Positions 9,852 to 19,574 of a stretch of DNA of 64,000 nt are shown here, in pieces (the first letter of the stretch is position 1; each line of letters begins with the position of its first letter). The notes beneath the pieces were generated by a model. The model had not been told where the DNA came from. It was given only the letters and a program-made list of their open reading frames with translations, and ran no database searches. Source of the stretch: Lacinutrix neustonica. GTDB taxonomy: Bacteria > Bacteroidota > Bacteroidia > Flavobacteriales > Flavobacteriaceae. The position numbers and the translations under genes were made by a program. The stretch is taken from contig NZ_CP113088.1 in the NCBI RefSeq assembly GCF_026625145.1, positions 558,001 to 622,000 on the forward strand. The letters run 5' to 3'.

Positions 9852-10921
9852 ATGCTAGAAAAGAGATTCTTATTTAAAAAACTGGTGCAGCTACTATCAC
9901 ATAGTGTGTTTTGGTGTATCGTACTATTATTTTTTACGTATTTTTTTGGAACCGATAGTAAAAATTACCATAACGTACTCGCATTTTCTCTGTTCTTAAT
10001 GCCCATTACTATTGCGACTACGTATGTTTCTATATATAAACTAATACCGAGTATTTAGTCACTAAACGCTATTTTCTATTTGCTGTTTACAGCTTATACA
10101 CGCTAATCATCTCGGCGTATTTAATCATGCTTTCTATCTTTTTTAGTTTGATTTATTTGTCAAATTTTAAACATGACCAAATGAATCCCATCACTAAAAA
10201 CTTATTGTTTGTAATGACAGGCGTTTACTTGATAGTTGTTGTGGTTAGCGCTTTTAAATTATTAAAATTAAACTTAAAAAATAGTACAAAAGCGAATCTA
10301 TTAGAAAAGAAAATTTTAGAAACGCAGCTCAAATTAAAAGAACAGGAATTGCATTATTTAAAGATGCAAATTCACCCCCATTTTTTATTCAATACCTTAA
10401 ACACCATGTACGGTTTTGCCTTAAAGAAAGCAGATGAAACCCCGTAAATGATTTTAAAACTTTCCAATCTATTAGATTATCTGCTTTATCAAGCGGATAA
10501 ACCTTTTGTGAGTTTAACAGAGGAAATAAATCATATAAAAGATTACATCGCTCTAGAACAATTGCGCTTTAACGACCGGTTGAACGTATCTTTTACTTCA
10601 AAAACAGGCGTGGGAACACCCCAAATTTCACCTATGTTATTTTTACCGTTTGTTGAAAATAGTTTTAAACATGGGTTTATTAAAAATGGAACACTCAAGA
10701 TAGACATTGCTATCGCCTGTGAAGACGAAACCATAGTGTTTCATATAAAAAACACCTCCCATAATACAACGAATAGCAAGCATGGTATTGGTTTAGAGAA
10801 TATAAAAAAGCGTCTTGAATTATTGTACAAAGACCATTACGAATTAAAAATCACAGAGGGGAATACGTGCTTTGAAGTCACACTGAGCCTAAACATTAAA
10901 AGATTAGAAGCCCATGTCTAA
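9852..10921 (+). CDS. LytS-type sensor histidine kinase (two sequence errors)
   Basis: A membrane sensor kinase of the His_kinase (PF06580) family that pairs with LytTR regulators. A missing base at 10047-10051 (ccgag for ccggag) and a stop at 10442-10447 (ccgtaa for ccggaa) break it; corrected it has 356 residues. The first 140 residues hold four predicted membrane helices, and a coiled coil follows. The phosphoacceptor segment is QIHPHFLFNTLN. The ATPase part has PMLFLPFVENSFKHG and the Gly-rich GIGLENIKKRL. It overlaps the response regulator by 8 bases, which supports a two-component operon. No extracellular sensing domain is visible. Confidence 0.88.
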
Positions 10922-11625
10922 TACAATAAAATGTATTATAGTAGATGATGAAAAAATGGCCGGAGAAATCATTGCCACACATGTATCTAAAATAGATGCT
11001 ATAGAAATCGTTAAAAGCTGCAGCAATGCTATTGAAGCATTTAATTGCATTAATACGCATAACATAGATTTAGTGTTCCTTGATATCAATATGCCGGAGA
11101 TTTCGGAATCGCCTTTGCAAAATCTATAAATAAGCATATCAAGGTGATTTTTACTACGGCATATCGGGATTATGCTGTGGAAGGTTTCGAACTGCAAGCC
11201 GTTGATTATTTACTGAAACCCATTGCCTTTGAGCGATTGTTAAAAGCTGTAAATACTTATTTTGAAGTCTACAATACTTACAAAGAAGACGCGATCCAAG
11301 CTCATAAGGTCAGTGATTTTATGTTTGTGCGTTCAGACAGACGTATGATCAAAATTGATTTTAATATTATTGTTTACATTGAAAGCTATAGCGATTACAT
11401 CAAAATTCATTTAGCAACAGAAACTATAATTACTAGAGAAACCATTAGTACCATTGAGGCTAAATTACCAAAGCCGAATTTATGCGTATTCACCGTTCGT
11501 ATATTATTTCTATAAAACATATCGTTTCTTTTACCAATGAGCATATTAACATCATTGAGAAAGCATTACCTATCAGTAGGAGTTACAAAAAAGAGGTCTT
11601 ATCTGTTTTAGAACAATATGGTTAA
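10914..11625 (+). CDS. LytTR-family response regulator (two frame errors)
   Basis: A 237-residue transcription regulator after restoring bases at 11103-11107 and 11474-11478. The receiver domain (1-120) shows the acidic pocket VDDE, phosphoacceptor D in VFLDINMPEISG, the Thr of TTAY and the KPI lysine. The C-terminal LytTR DNA-binding domain (about 140-237) includes FVRSDRRMIKI, YIESYSDYIKI and FMRIHRSYIIS. It is co-transcribed with the kinase. The target genes cannot be inferred from this window. Confidence 0.88.
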
Positions 11626-11663
11626 TAGTCTTTGTCTTTGTCTCTATCTCAAACGCGTACTTA

Positions 11664-11707
11664 TTATAAATAAAAAGCGAGTCCTAGGACTCGCTTTTTA
11701 TTTATAA
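11664..11707. terminator. 44-nt perfect palindrome, bidirectional terminator
   Basis: The arms are 22 bases each with no spacer, centred on CCTAGG between 11685 and 11686, and flanked by A and T runs. It lies between the convergent response-regulator gene (+) and lpd (-), where a two-way terminator is expected. Confidence 0.85.
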
Positions 11708-11749
11708 CGCACCCTTCAACTAGTGAAGAGTGCTCTTTTTATTTTTTTG

Positions 11750-13148
11750 TTACACATGTAAAGCACGATCATCCGTTGCGGCTAAAGCGGCTTCTTTTAC
11801 TGCTTCTGCAAAGGTAGGATGTGCATGAGACATACGTGCAATGTCTTCGGCAGAGGCTCTAAATTCCATCGCCACTACGGCTTCTGCAATTAAATCGGCA
11901 CAACGTGCACCAATCATGTGTACACCCAAGACTTCATCTGTTTTCTCATCGGCTAAGATTTTTACAAATCCGTCAATATCCATACTGGCTCTACTTCTTC
12001 CTAAAGCACGCATTGGGAAAGATCCCACCTTATACTTTACGCCTGCTTCTTTTAGTTCTTCTTCTGTTTTACCAACAGCAGCGACTTCGGCCAAGTGTAA
12101 ACGACTCCTGGAATTAAATTGTAATCAATATGTGGTTTTTGACCTGCAATTATTTCAGCAACCATAGTGCCTTCTTCAGACGCTTTATGTGCGAGCATCG
12201 CCCCTTTAACCACATCTCCAATAGCATAAATATTTTTAATATTGGTTTGTAAATGATTGTTAGTTTCTACTTGCCCCCGGTCTGTTAATTTAACCCCTGC
12301 AGCTTCAGCATTTAATCCCTCTGTGTAAGGACGACGCCCTACAGATACCAAACAATAATCTCCTTTAAATGTGACTTCTTCACCCTTTTTATTATCGGCT
12401 TTCACGATGACTTCGTCTCCAACACGCTCCACAGACTTCACCTTATGGGAGACTTCCATCTTAAATTTCGCCTTCTTAAAAACTTTATTTAATTCTTTAG
12501 AAAGTGAGGCATCCATGGTTGGAATAATACGATCCATATATTCTACAATGGTAACTTCTGCACCCAAGCGTTTGTACACCTGACCTAATTCTAATCCAAT
12601 AACACCGCCGCCAATGACAATCATGTGTTTTGGGATTTCTTTAAGTTTTAAAGCTTCCGTAGAGGTAATTATTCTTTCTTTATCTATAGTTATAAAAGGT
12701 AAACTCGAAGGCTTAGATCCTGTTGCAATGATGGTGTTTTTAGCTTCGATTTCAGTAGCATCCTTACCCGTGATTTTAATATGTGTCGCATCGACAAAAC
12801 TCCCAACCCCTTGGTATACATCAATTTTGTTTTTCTTCATTAAGAATTCTATACCACCAGTGGTAGTGTCGACAACAGATTGTTTACGAGCAATCATTTG
12901 TTTTAAATTCACTTTTACTTCTCCTGGAATGTCAATACCATGTTCTTCAAAGTGTTTTACAGCATCTTCATAGTGATGAGACGAATCTAAAAGTGCTTTA
13001 CTTGGAATACAGCCTACATTTAAGCAAGTACCACCCAGCGTCGCATATTTTTCTATTAGTGCCGTTTTCATTCCTAATTGTGCGCAACGTATTGCGGCAA
13101 CATATCCTCCAGGTCCGAGCCAATAATGGCTACATCATATTTACTCAT
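11750..13148 (-). CDS. lpd: Dihydrolipoyl dehydrogenase (two frame errors)
   Basis: The E3 flavoenzyme of 2-oxoacid dehydrogenase complexes, which reoxidises dihydrolipoamide with NAD. Missing bases at 12086-12090 and 13115-13119 (tcgg for tccgg) are restored to give 466 residues from the ATG at 13148. Features in order: FAD-binding GSGPGGYVAAI, the redox disulfide GGTCLNVGCIPSK, NAD-binding GGGVIGLELGQV, the second FAD motif YAIGDVV and the C-terminal catalytic HAHPTFAEA (His-Glu). Length and motifs are typical. It lies alone, away from the E1 and E2 genes. Confidence 0.95.
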
Positions 13149-13282
13149 AAGATTTATTTTTGTTTTCTTATACAGGGCGTAAAATTACAAAAATAAATAG
13201 CGAAGTCAATGAAAGATTTTTCTTTTAAACCCAATGCAATTTATCTGTTTTTACTTCATTGCACTCATTACCTATTATTTGA

Positions 13283-13325
13283 AATAAAAAAAACCTGTTT
13301 ATAATAAATAAACAGGCTTTTTCTT
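13283..13325 (-). terminator. Terminator of the cysteine-rich peptide gene
   Basis: Arms CCTGTTTAT (13294-13302) and ATAAACAGG (13308-13316) with a five-base loop. On the minus strand the hairpin is followed by a T run (13283-13293). It lies 25 bases past the stop of the small peptide gene. Confidence 0.75.
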
Positions 13326-13340
13326 ACTAGTACTATATCT

Positions 13341-13533
13341 TTATATTTCCTCATTACAAGTATAAACCTGAGGACAAGCCATAATTTTATGGCAATAAGC
13401 GGGGCCTGTTACCGATCCACTGCAAGAACAACCACATTGTGATGCATTATAACCGCCAGATCCCATAATAGTTCTTTGACTTTCTCTCGGATAACACGTG
13501 CATACCTTTAATGTTAAAAATACTACTTTTCAT
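13341..13533 (-). CDS. Cysteine-rich leader peptide, candidate RiPP / bacteriocin-like precursor (one frame error)
   Basis: Repairing one inserted base at 13485-13490 (tctcgg for tccgg) gives a 63-residue protein. The N-terminal part MKSSIFNIKGMHVLSGESQR followed by TIMGSGG resembles Bacteroidota natural-product leaders: a short K/I/N-rich stretch, a Leu-Ser and a Gly-rich end like a double-glycine cleavage site. The remaining 36 residues hold six Cys (positions 33, 35, 37, 47, 53, 59), enough for three disulfides or thioether rings. The gene has its own terminator. No modification enzyme or peptidase-containing ABC transporter is in the window, but a PAS-LuxR regulator and a CPBP protease lie just upstream on the same strand. 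Leader type and fate are inferred. Confidence 0.7.
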
Positions 13534-13604
13534 AATTTTTGGTTTTTAATTAATATTAAATTAAATATACGAATAAAAAGTTTAAAAAATTATTACTGTG
13601 ATTG

Positions 13605-13672
13605 CACAATTGAAAAAAAAAAAAAAAACAGCCATCTCATAAAAACCAAGACACTTGGTTGGAAACGGCTGC
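13605..13672 (-). terminator. Terminator of the PAS-LuxR gene
   Basis: A two-part hairpin: an inner AACCAAG / CTTGGTT stem and an outer CAGCC / GGCTG stem. A run of about 14 T follows it on the minus strand. It lies downstream of the regulator ending at 13764 and upstream of the small peptide gene. Confidence 0.75.
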
Positions 13673-13763
13673 TTAATCAAATAAATTAATTAATAGCGAT
13701 TATAAATATCAACTAATTCTCTAAAGTGAACAATACTCAATTTGAGTATTTTCAATATCTATA

Positions 13764-14534
13764 TTACAAAAGGCTTTTATTCATTTTTAACATACCTATT
13801 AATTCTCCTGTTGAAGAAATCTTCAGTTTTTTTAAAATATTTCTTCTATGAGTGTCCACCGTATGCGAACTTATATTCAATTTTTCTGAAATTTCTTTAC
13901 TGGAATGGTTTAAAACCAGTAATCGTACAATATCGCGCTCCCTATTACTAATACCATTTTCCAATAATTTTTGAGAAAAGTTATTAAAATAAACGGTATC
14001 ATACTCCTTTTGTTCATTTAGTAGTTTAGCTGTTGCCGTTATTGGCATTGTAATATTTGAATCTAATACTGTGTAATGTGCCAAACCAATTATGGGTTTC
14101 ATATCAGAATCGAAAGCAAGAGGCGTCGTGTTTTGAATGATATTAACATAATTATCATTGGCATCTTTAAATCTAAAATTCCAGGTATAATTCGCATATG
14201 GTCTCTTGTTTTCGGGAATTTCTTTGAGTGTAAACTCCATTAATTCATTTAATGCGCTTAGCCACACCTCAACATCCTCAGGATGAATTCTACTCCAAAA
14301 ATAACGCATGCCTTTAGTTTTAAGAATATTGGCATCGATGCCCAAACAAGCATTGAAATTTTTACTGATGTATTCAAAAATTAAATCTTGAGTATTAGTC
14401 ACGCAAAAAAAAGTAGAACTGTATGGCAGGAATTTATCTAACTCCATGACTTTTTTAATATGGGTTTCAAGCGACGGCTTCTCGTAAGACTCAAAAATGG
14501 ACTTGTAAGAATCCTTAATCTGGTTATATTTCAT
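13764..14534 (-). CDS. PAS-domain LuxR-family transcription regulator
   Basis: A 256-residue cytosolic regulator. Residues 30-165 form a PAS-like sensor (FFCVTNTQDLIFEYISKNF, then RIHPEDVEVW and a YTWNFRFKDANDNYV segment). Residues 190-250 are a LuxR-type helix-turn-helix: ISNRERDIVRLL, SSKEISEKLNISSHTVDTHR and LKKLKISSTGELIG. The signal it senses cannot be read from sequence. It lies between the cysteine-rich peptide and the CPBP protease, all on the same strand, and could regulate either. The frame is intact. Confidence 0.88.
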   Translation of the reverse strand: MKYNQIKDSYKSIFESYEKPSLETHIKKVMELDKFLPYSSTFFCVTNTQDLIFEYISKNFNACLGIDANILKTKGMRYFWSRIHPEDVEVWLSALNELMEFTLKEIPENKRPYANYTWNFRFKDANDNYVNIIQNTTPLAFDSDMKPIIGLAHYTVLDSNITMPITATAKLLNEQKEYDTVYFNNFSQKLLENGISNRERDIVRLLVLNHSSKEISEKLNISSHTVDTHRRNILKKLKISSTGELIGMLKMNKSLL

Positions 14535-14595
14535 AAATTGATTGTGATAGTATTGTCAATTTATAAAAAAAAATTTATTTAAACTAAATTCTTTA

Positions 14596-15222
14596 TTAAG
14601 AAGGAAAACCAAGCAGTTCTCCCATTCCAACTGTAAATAACCAACATCCATAAACAGCATGTTCTATGGTAACCAATAGTGTTGATTTCGTCTTATTGAA
14701 TGTAAAGGCAAATAATAAGCCGCCAAAAAAAGTTATAATAATCACTAAAACATTTCTAAAAAACAAATGTGCTAAACAAAATACGGTGGCATTTAAAAAT
14801 ATAAACACATTCTTATTTTTAAACAGAGATTCATAACGTTGAAAATAAAAAGTGCGGTAAATTAATTCCTGTGGATACACTGAAAACACCGAGTAAACAA
14901 CCAACAAAACCAACCAAAGTAATGGTTTATTTACAAGTACTTTAAAAAGGTTGGAAGGCTCTAAAAGATAAACAAACACCGTAGTAATAATCGCAATAAT
15001 GATAAATTTTATAGTGGTTGCTTTAAAAAACAGTTTCCAATGTAGATCCTCTTTTATTTTAAACTTGTTTTTTTCTATTTTAAGCAACACATAAATAACA
15101 TATATGAAACCTGTAATGCTTAACCCCATTTTAATCCAAACTGGGAAAGAAAGCACAAAACTTATAGGAATTAAAATAAAGAATATAAAAAATTCTGTGA
15201 GTTTATAAGTGGTTGATTGCAT
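14596..15222 (-). CDS. CPBP (Abi) family intramembrane metalloprotease
   Basis: A 208-residue membrane protein with about six predicted helices. Conserved CPBP motifs are present: QELIYRTFYFQRY (motif 1, Gln-Glu in place of the usual Glu-Glu, followed by the Arg), the motif-2 His in CLAHLFFRN and IEHAVYG (motif 3). Homologues include CAAX-processing proteases and bacteriocin self-immunity proteins such as PlnI. The nearness of a cysteine-rich leader peptide gene makes an immunity or processing role thinkable, but that is inference only. Confidence 0.8.
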   Translation of the reverse strand: MQSTTYKLTEFFIFFILIPISFVLSFPVWIKMGLSITGFIYVIYVLLKIEKNKFKIKEDLHWKLFFKATTIKFIIIAIITTVFVYLLEPSNLFKVLVNKPLLWLVLLVVYSVFSVYPQELIYRTFYFQRYESLFKNKNVFIFLNATVFCLAHLFFRNVLVIIITFFGGLLFAFTFNKTKSTLLVTIEHAVYGCWLFTVGMGELLGFPS

Positions 15223-15240
15223 GTACTAAAGATACAATAA

Positions 15241-15699
15241 TTACAAACTAATAGCCGTGGTATGCTTCACCTCATTAATCATAAACATACTATGTGTACT
15301 CCCAATATGATTAATACTCGTTAGCTTACTCACCATAAATTCTCTAAAGGCTTCCATATCTTTTACAAGAACTTTCAATAAATAATCATAGTCCCCACTT
15401 ATGTGGTAGCACTCTGTAACTTCTTCAAGATTAGTAACCTCTCTTTCAAACTTAACCACATAATCATGCGTGTGTTGCGTTAGTTTAATATGGCAGAAGG
15501 CTACAAACGCTTTATTGACCTTATCTTTTTTAATTAATGCCACATACTTATCTATAACCCCGGTTTTTTCTAGTTTTTTAATACGCTCGTATACGGCAGT
15601 GACGGATAGATTTAGAGCATTAGATAACTCTTTGTTTGTTTTTTTACTATCCTTTTGTAATAAGCTTATTAGTTTTTTGTCAATGAGATCAAACTGCAT
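15241..15699 (-). CDS. Lrp/AsnC family transcription regulator
   Basis: A 152-residue regulator: N-terminal winged helix (FDLIDKKLISLLQKDSKKTNKELSNALNLSVTAVYERIKKLE) and a C-terminal ligand-binding RAM domain with CYHISGDYDYLLKVLVKD. It is divergent from the flavoprotein / PLP-lyase / OsmC operon starting at 15857. That arrangement is typical when an Lrp-type protein controls amino-acid metabolism genes, so it probably regulates that operon. Confidence 0.9.
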   Translation of the reverse strand: MQFDLIDKKLISLLQKDSKKTNKELSNALNLSVTAVYERIKKLEKTGVIDKYVALIKKDKVNKAFVAFCHIKLTQHTHDYVVKFEREVTNLEEVTECYHISGDYDYLLKVLVKDMEAFREFMVSKLTSINHIGSTHSMFMINEVKHTTAISL

Positions 15700-15856
15700 A
15701 ATTGAAAAATTTTCTGTTAAAAATGAATAAACACAAATATTACTTTAAAATAAACTAAAATAAACAAATACCATAGTTTTATATTCCTAAAATATACATA
15801 ATGATTGACTAATAATCTATAAAAGCCTAGATTTGGCTAAAAAATTAATCAGTTTA

Positions 15857-16942
15857 ATGAAAGATTTTATTGTCATTGGAGGTGGTCAAGCTGGATTATC
15901 GATTGCTTACTATTTAAAGGAGCAAAATCAAGATTTTTTGGTTGTTGATGCCAACGCTGAAACTGGAGCACCATGGTTGAAACGCTGGGATTCTCTTAAA
16001 TTATTTACACCATCAGAATTTAATAATTTACCAGGGTTCCCTTTTCCTCATAAAAAGGGACATTATGCAAGTAAATATGAAGTCGCCCATTATTTAAAAA
16101 AATACGTAAGTACCTTTGATATTCCAGTGCGTTATAACGAAAAAATAATCGCTTTAAAAAAAGAAGACAACCACTTTGTTATGTATAGCGAAGACCATGT
16201 CTATAAGGCAAAACAGGTTATTGTATCTACTGGTCCTTTTCATACGCCTTTTATACCTCCTTGTCATTCAAAGATTTCAGAAAGCATCTTTCAAATTCAT
16301 AGTGAGTATTACAAAAATGCCAATCAACTACAAAAAGGTGACACCCTAGTGGTTGGCGCTGGAGATTCGGTGTACAAATTCTCCAAGATATTTCTGAAAC
16401 AAAAAGAACCGTTTATTTTTCTGGAAACACCAATATATCGACATTACCACAAGAAATTTTAGGAAAAACATTATGGTGGTGGTTTAAAAAAATTGGCTTT
16501 TTAACAGTCACAAAATATTCTTGGATTGGTAAAAAACTAGTTTCAGGAAGACAACCGGTAATAGGTACAGATGTTAAAAAATTATTTAAAAAACCAAATA
16601 TTCATTGCGTAGGTAGAACCTTAGATGCCAATAAAAATGACATTGTTTTTGAAAACAAAACCTTATCTTCTATAAAAAATATTATTTGGGCCACGGGATT
16701 TAAACCTAACTTTAATTGGATAGAAAATGAACAAATGGATGCCAATAATTATCCTAAAAACTACAGAGGCGTAAGTACTATTAAGGGACTGTATTACTTA
16801 GGATTACCTTGGTTGCACACCAGGAGGTTCTGCTACATTAGGTGGCGTAAAAAAAGATGCCGAATATTTAAGTCAATACATATCAAAAACGGCGCCCGAA
16901 TTAAACACCGCACAAAAACAAACCACCAAAATACTTGTCTAA
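15857..16942 (+). CDS. FAD-dependent oxidoreductase, CzcO/flavin-monooxygenase-like (two frame errors)
   Basis: Corrected at 16366-16370 (tcgg for tccgg) and 16820-16825 (ccagga for ccgga), this is a 361-residue flavoprotein. The ATG at 15857 (MKDFIVIGGGQAGLSIAYYL) begins right at the FAD-binding GxGxxG. A second nucleotide-binding GAGDSG follows near residue 170. The ATGF-like segment IIWATGFKPN and the C-terminal GLPWLHTGGSATLGG are typical of CzcO/YUCCA-like proteins. It is the first gene of an operon with a PLP-dependent lyase and an OsmC protein. A sulfur- or amino-acid-oxidising role is possible but not proven. Confidence 0.85.
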
Positions 16943-16957
16943 CATAATATAGTCAAA

Positions 16958-18236
16958 ATGAATAGTAAAAAAGATATATGGCTAAACGATTTACAGCGCA
17001 GAAGAGAAAATGGACCTACACTTCACAAAGCTTCCTATTCTGAATGTAAGGATTCTACAAAATCTGTACATGCAGGGCAATACAATGACCCAAATACAGG
17101 CGCATTGGGAACTCCCATTTTCCAATGTTCTACATTTTATTTAAATGACGCTTCATATAAAGCCATAGAAGAAGGTCGCGGTAGAGATGAAATGATTTAT
17201 TCAAGGTATGGAAATCCTTCACAATGGAGTGTTCAAGAAAAACTATCGGCATTAGAACATGCTGAGAGTTCTATCGTTTTTTCTTCCGGAATGGCAGCCA
17301 TATCTTCCACTTTATTAGCGCTTTTAGACAAAGGAAGTCATGTGGTCTCTTCAAGAGATATTTATGGTGGCACATATAACTTCTTATACGAAGATTTATA
17401 CCGCTATGGGATGTCTGTAACGTTCACCTCCCCTACCAATATTGAAGCTATTGAAGCCGCCATTCAAGAGAACACAAAAGTGTTATATTTTGAAGCCCTA
17501 ACCAATCCTTTATTAAAAATAACACCGCTGAGCGACCTTGTTGCTTTAGGAAAAAAATACAATTTAAGAGTCGTAATTGATAATACATTTTTAACACCAT
17601 ATAATGTAAAACCTTTAGATTTAGGTGTTGATTTAGTTGTTAATTCAGCCACAAAATATTTAAATGGTCACTCCGATTTAATTGGAGGTACCGTCTCAGG
17701 ATCCCGTAAACTTATTGATACTATTTGGCCACAAATGCTTAAAAATGGAGGATCAATGGACCCACACGCCTGTTTTTTATTAGAAAGAAGTTTAAAAACT
17801 TTCGCTCTTAGAATGCGCACTCACAATGATAATGCACTTCAACTGGCCTATTTTTTAGAAGCACAGGACACTATTAAAAGAGTTTATTATCCAGGATTAC
17901 TTTCTCACGACCAATATGACTTGGCTCAATCTCAAATGAAAGGAAAATATTCTCGGAATGATTAGCTTTGAAATTGAAGGAGGCAACGAAAATGCTCATA
18001 AATTACTAAGCTACTTAAAATTGCCCAAAGAAGCGACGAGCTTAGGAGGCGTAGAAAGTTTAATCTCGCTCCCCTATAATACCTCACAGGCTTCCTTAAC
18101 CAAGGAACAACAAAAAAACATAGGCATCAACGAAGGTCTTATTCGTTTATCTGTGGGTATTGAAGATATTGAAGATCTAATAACAGACTTTGAACAAGCA
18201 ATTAATAACGTATTTAAAAAGGAATTGGTATGTTAA
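16958..18236 (+). CDS. Cys/Met metabolism PLP-dependent lyase (one frame error)
   Basis: A 425-residue fold-type I PLP enzyme of the cystathionine gamma-synthase / gamma-lyase / methionine gamma-lyase family. One inserted base at 17951-17956 (tctcgg) separates the last 90 residues. Motifs: YSRYGNPS, FSSGMAAIS, VIDNTFLTPYN, the PLP lysine in NSATKYLNGHSD, and SLGGVESLI near the C-terminus. The subfamily reaction cannot be assigned. It carries an unusual N-terminal extension of about 30 residues. It sits 15 bases after the flavoprotein and overlaps osmC-like by 7 bases; the divergent Lrp gene suggests amino-acid-responsive control. Confidence 0.88.
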
Positions 18237-18780
18237 ACAACATAAACATCGCTGGATTAAGCGAATTTACTAATGAAGTAAAGGAAAGCACTACAGAAGG
18301 ACAAGCGGCCTATGGCATTACTCTAGATTGGGTAAGTGGTACTAAAACAAAAGTAAAAACCAAGAATATGGTTTTGGGTCACCATAAAATAATAAGAGAT
18401 TTCGAATTTATTATAGATGAACCTTCTCAACTATTAGGCGTGAATCATGCTCCTAATCCAGCAGAATACATGTTAGGTGGTTTAGCGGGTTGTATGGCGG
18501 TAACTTTTATGGCTGGAGCAACAGCTATGAAGGTGGAGATTAATGAACTAAAAATTGAAATTGACGGAACATTAGATTTAAGTGGCTTTTTAGGAATAGA
18601 CCCCACTATAAACTCTGGTTTTCCGAATTAAAATTCATTTTTCATGTTAAGGGAAATGGTACACCGGAGGTTTACAACACACTTATTGAACGCGTCATGC
18701 AGCACTCTCCTAACTTTAATACTATAAAAAATGAAGTAAGGATGATCGGAGAATTAAAAACAGAGGCCATACTAAATTAA
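18230..18780 (+). CDS. OsmC family protein (one frame error)
   Basis: A missing base at 18623-18627 (ccgaa for ccggaa) is restored to give 183 residues. The OsmC/Ohr fold signature is present: an N-terminal beta region (LDWVSGTKTKVKTKN), NPAEYMLGGLAGCMAVTFMA with the redox Cys, and a repaired C-terminal NGTPEVYNTLIERVMQHSP. Only the first of the two peroxidatic Cys is obvious; the second position has Ser (QHSP instead of HCP). Classic hydroperoxide reductase chemistry is therefore doubtful. Translationally coupled to the PLP lyase. Confidence 0.85.
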
Positions 18781-18784
18781 ATAA

Positions 18785-18815
18785 AAAGGCCGTAACAATT
18801 AGTTACGGCCTTTTG
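18785..18815. terminator. Bidirectional terminator
   Basis: AAAGGCCGTAAC and GTTACGGCC flank a five-base loop, followed by a T-rich tract. It lies between the convergent osmC-like gene and the SPOR gene. Confidence 0.85.
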
Positions 18816-18838
18816 TTTTTTTATGCAAGGACTCAGGT

Positions 18839-19456
18839 TTACCAAGCTTCTTCAATCCTAATACGTCTCCCATTTTCGTACGACGCTATAAATGCATCTC
18901 TAAAACCTATTCTCAAAAGTTCTTTTCTAAAGCGTTGTGCTTCATTTAAGTTGTCGAAATTACCTATAGAATACTTATAGAATTCATCCTCCTCAAATTC
19001 TTTTAGATTCATAAAGGATTCAGAATAGGTAGACACCATGCGCTCTTCAAAGGCTCCAACCTGAACAGCATACACCAATTCATCTTCTATGGAAGCACGA
19101 GAATCCTCCTCTGAAAAATCATTAGAGGCTAACAAGGTGTTATCTCCTTCTCCATAGCCATTAAGTTGTGTTTCTAATGAATCAATTTTAACGGTTTCAT
19201 ACATTTTAAATCCATCATCCTGAAGGGCACTTTCATTTATTAAAATAGCAGGACTGGCAAAGTATGTAGTAACACCAATAAGTAAAAGAAGCAGAAATAC
19301 TGAGGATAACCCGATAAAAATATTGCGTTGGTCTTTTAGCGTCTCTGTTTTACTTCGCTCTCTGTAAAAATTTTTTTCAAATTGCTTAAGTTCTTGTTTA
19401 CTTTGATCTATCTGCTCATGCATAGCAACTAGATCTTTTTCATCTATAAATGGCAT
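18839..19456 (-). CDS. SPOR-domain membrane protein
   Basis: A 205-residue protein: an N-terminal coiled coil (about 8-45, rich in E/K/Q), one transmembrane helix (about 47-68), an acidic linker and a C-terminal SPOR-like domain (about 125-205: VYAVQVGAFEE, YSIGNFDNLNEAQRFRKELLRIGFRDAFIASYENGRRI). SPOR domains bind denuded septal peptidoglycan, so a role at the division site is likely. Topology puts the coiled coil in the cytoplasm and SPOR outside. The frame is intact. Confidence 0.88.
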   Translation of the reverse strand: MPFIDEKDLVAMHEQIDQSKQELKQFEKNFYRERSKTETLKDQRNIFIGLSSVFLLLLLIGVTTYFASPAILINESALQDDGFKMYETVKIDSLETQLNGYGEGDNTLLASNDFSEEDSRASIEDELVYAVQVGAFEERMVSTYSESFMNLKEFEEDEFYKYSIGNFDNLNEAQRFRKELLRIGFRDAFIASYENGRRIRIEEAW

Positions 19457-19574
19457 AACTGTAGGTTATTGAGGTTAATAGGTTTGCAATATAATAATTT
19501 TTAATTATTATACAGGATTCAACATACATTATGTTAAAAAAAAACACTAATATAACTATTTGATTTGCTGTTTT

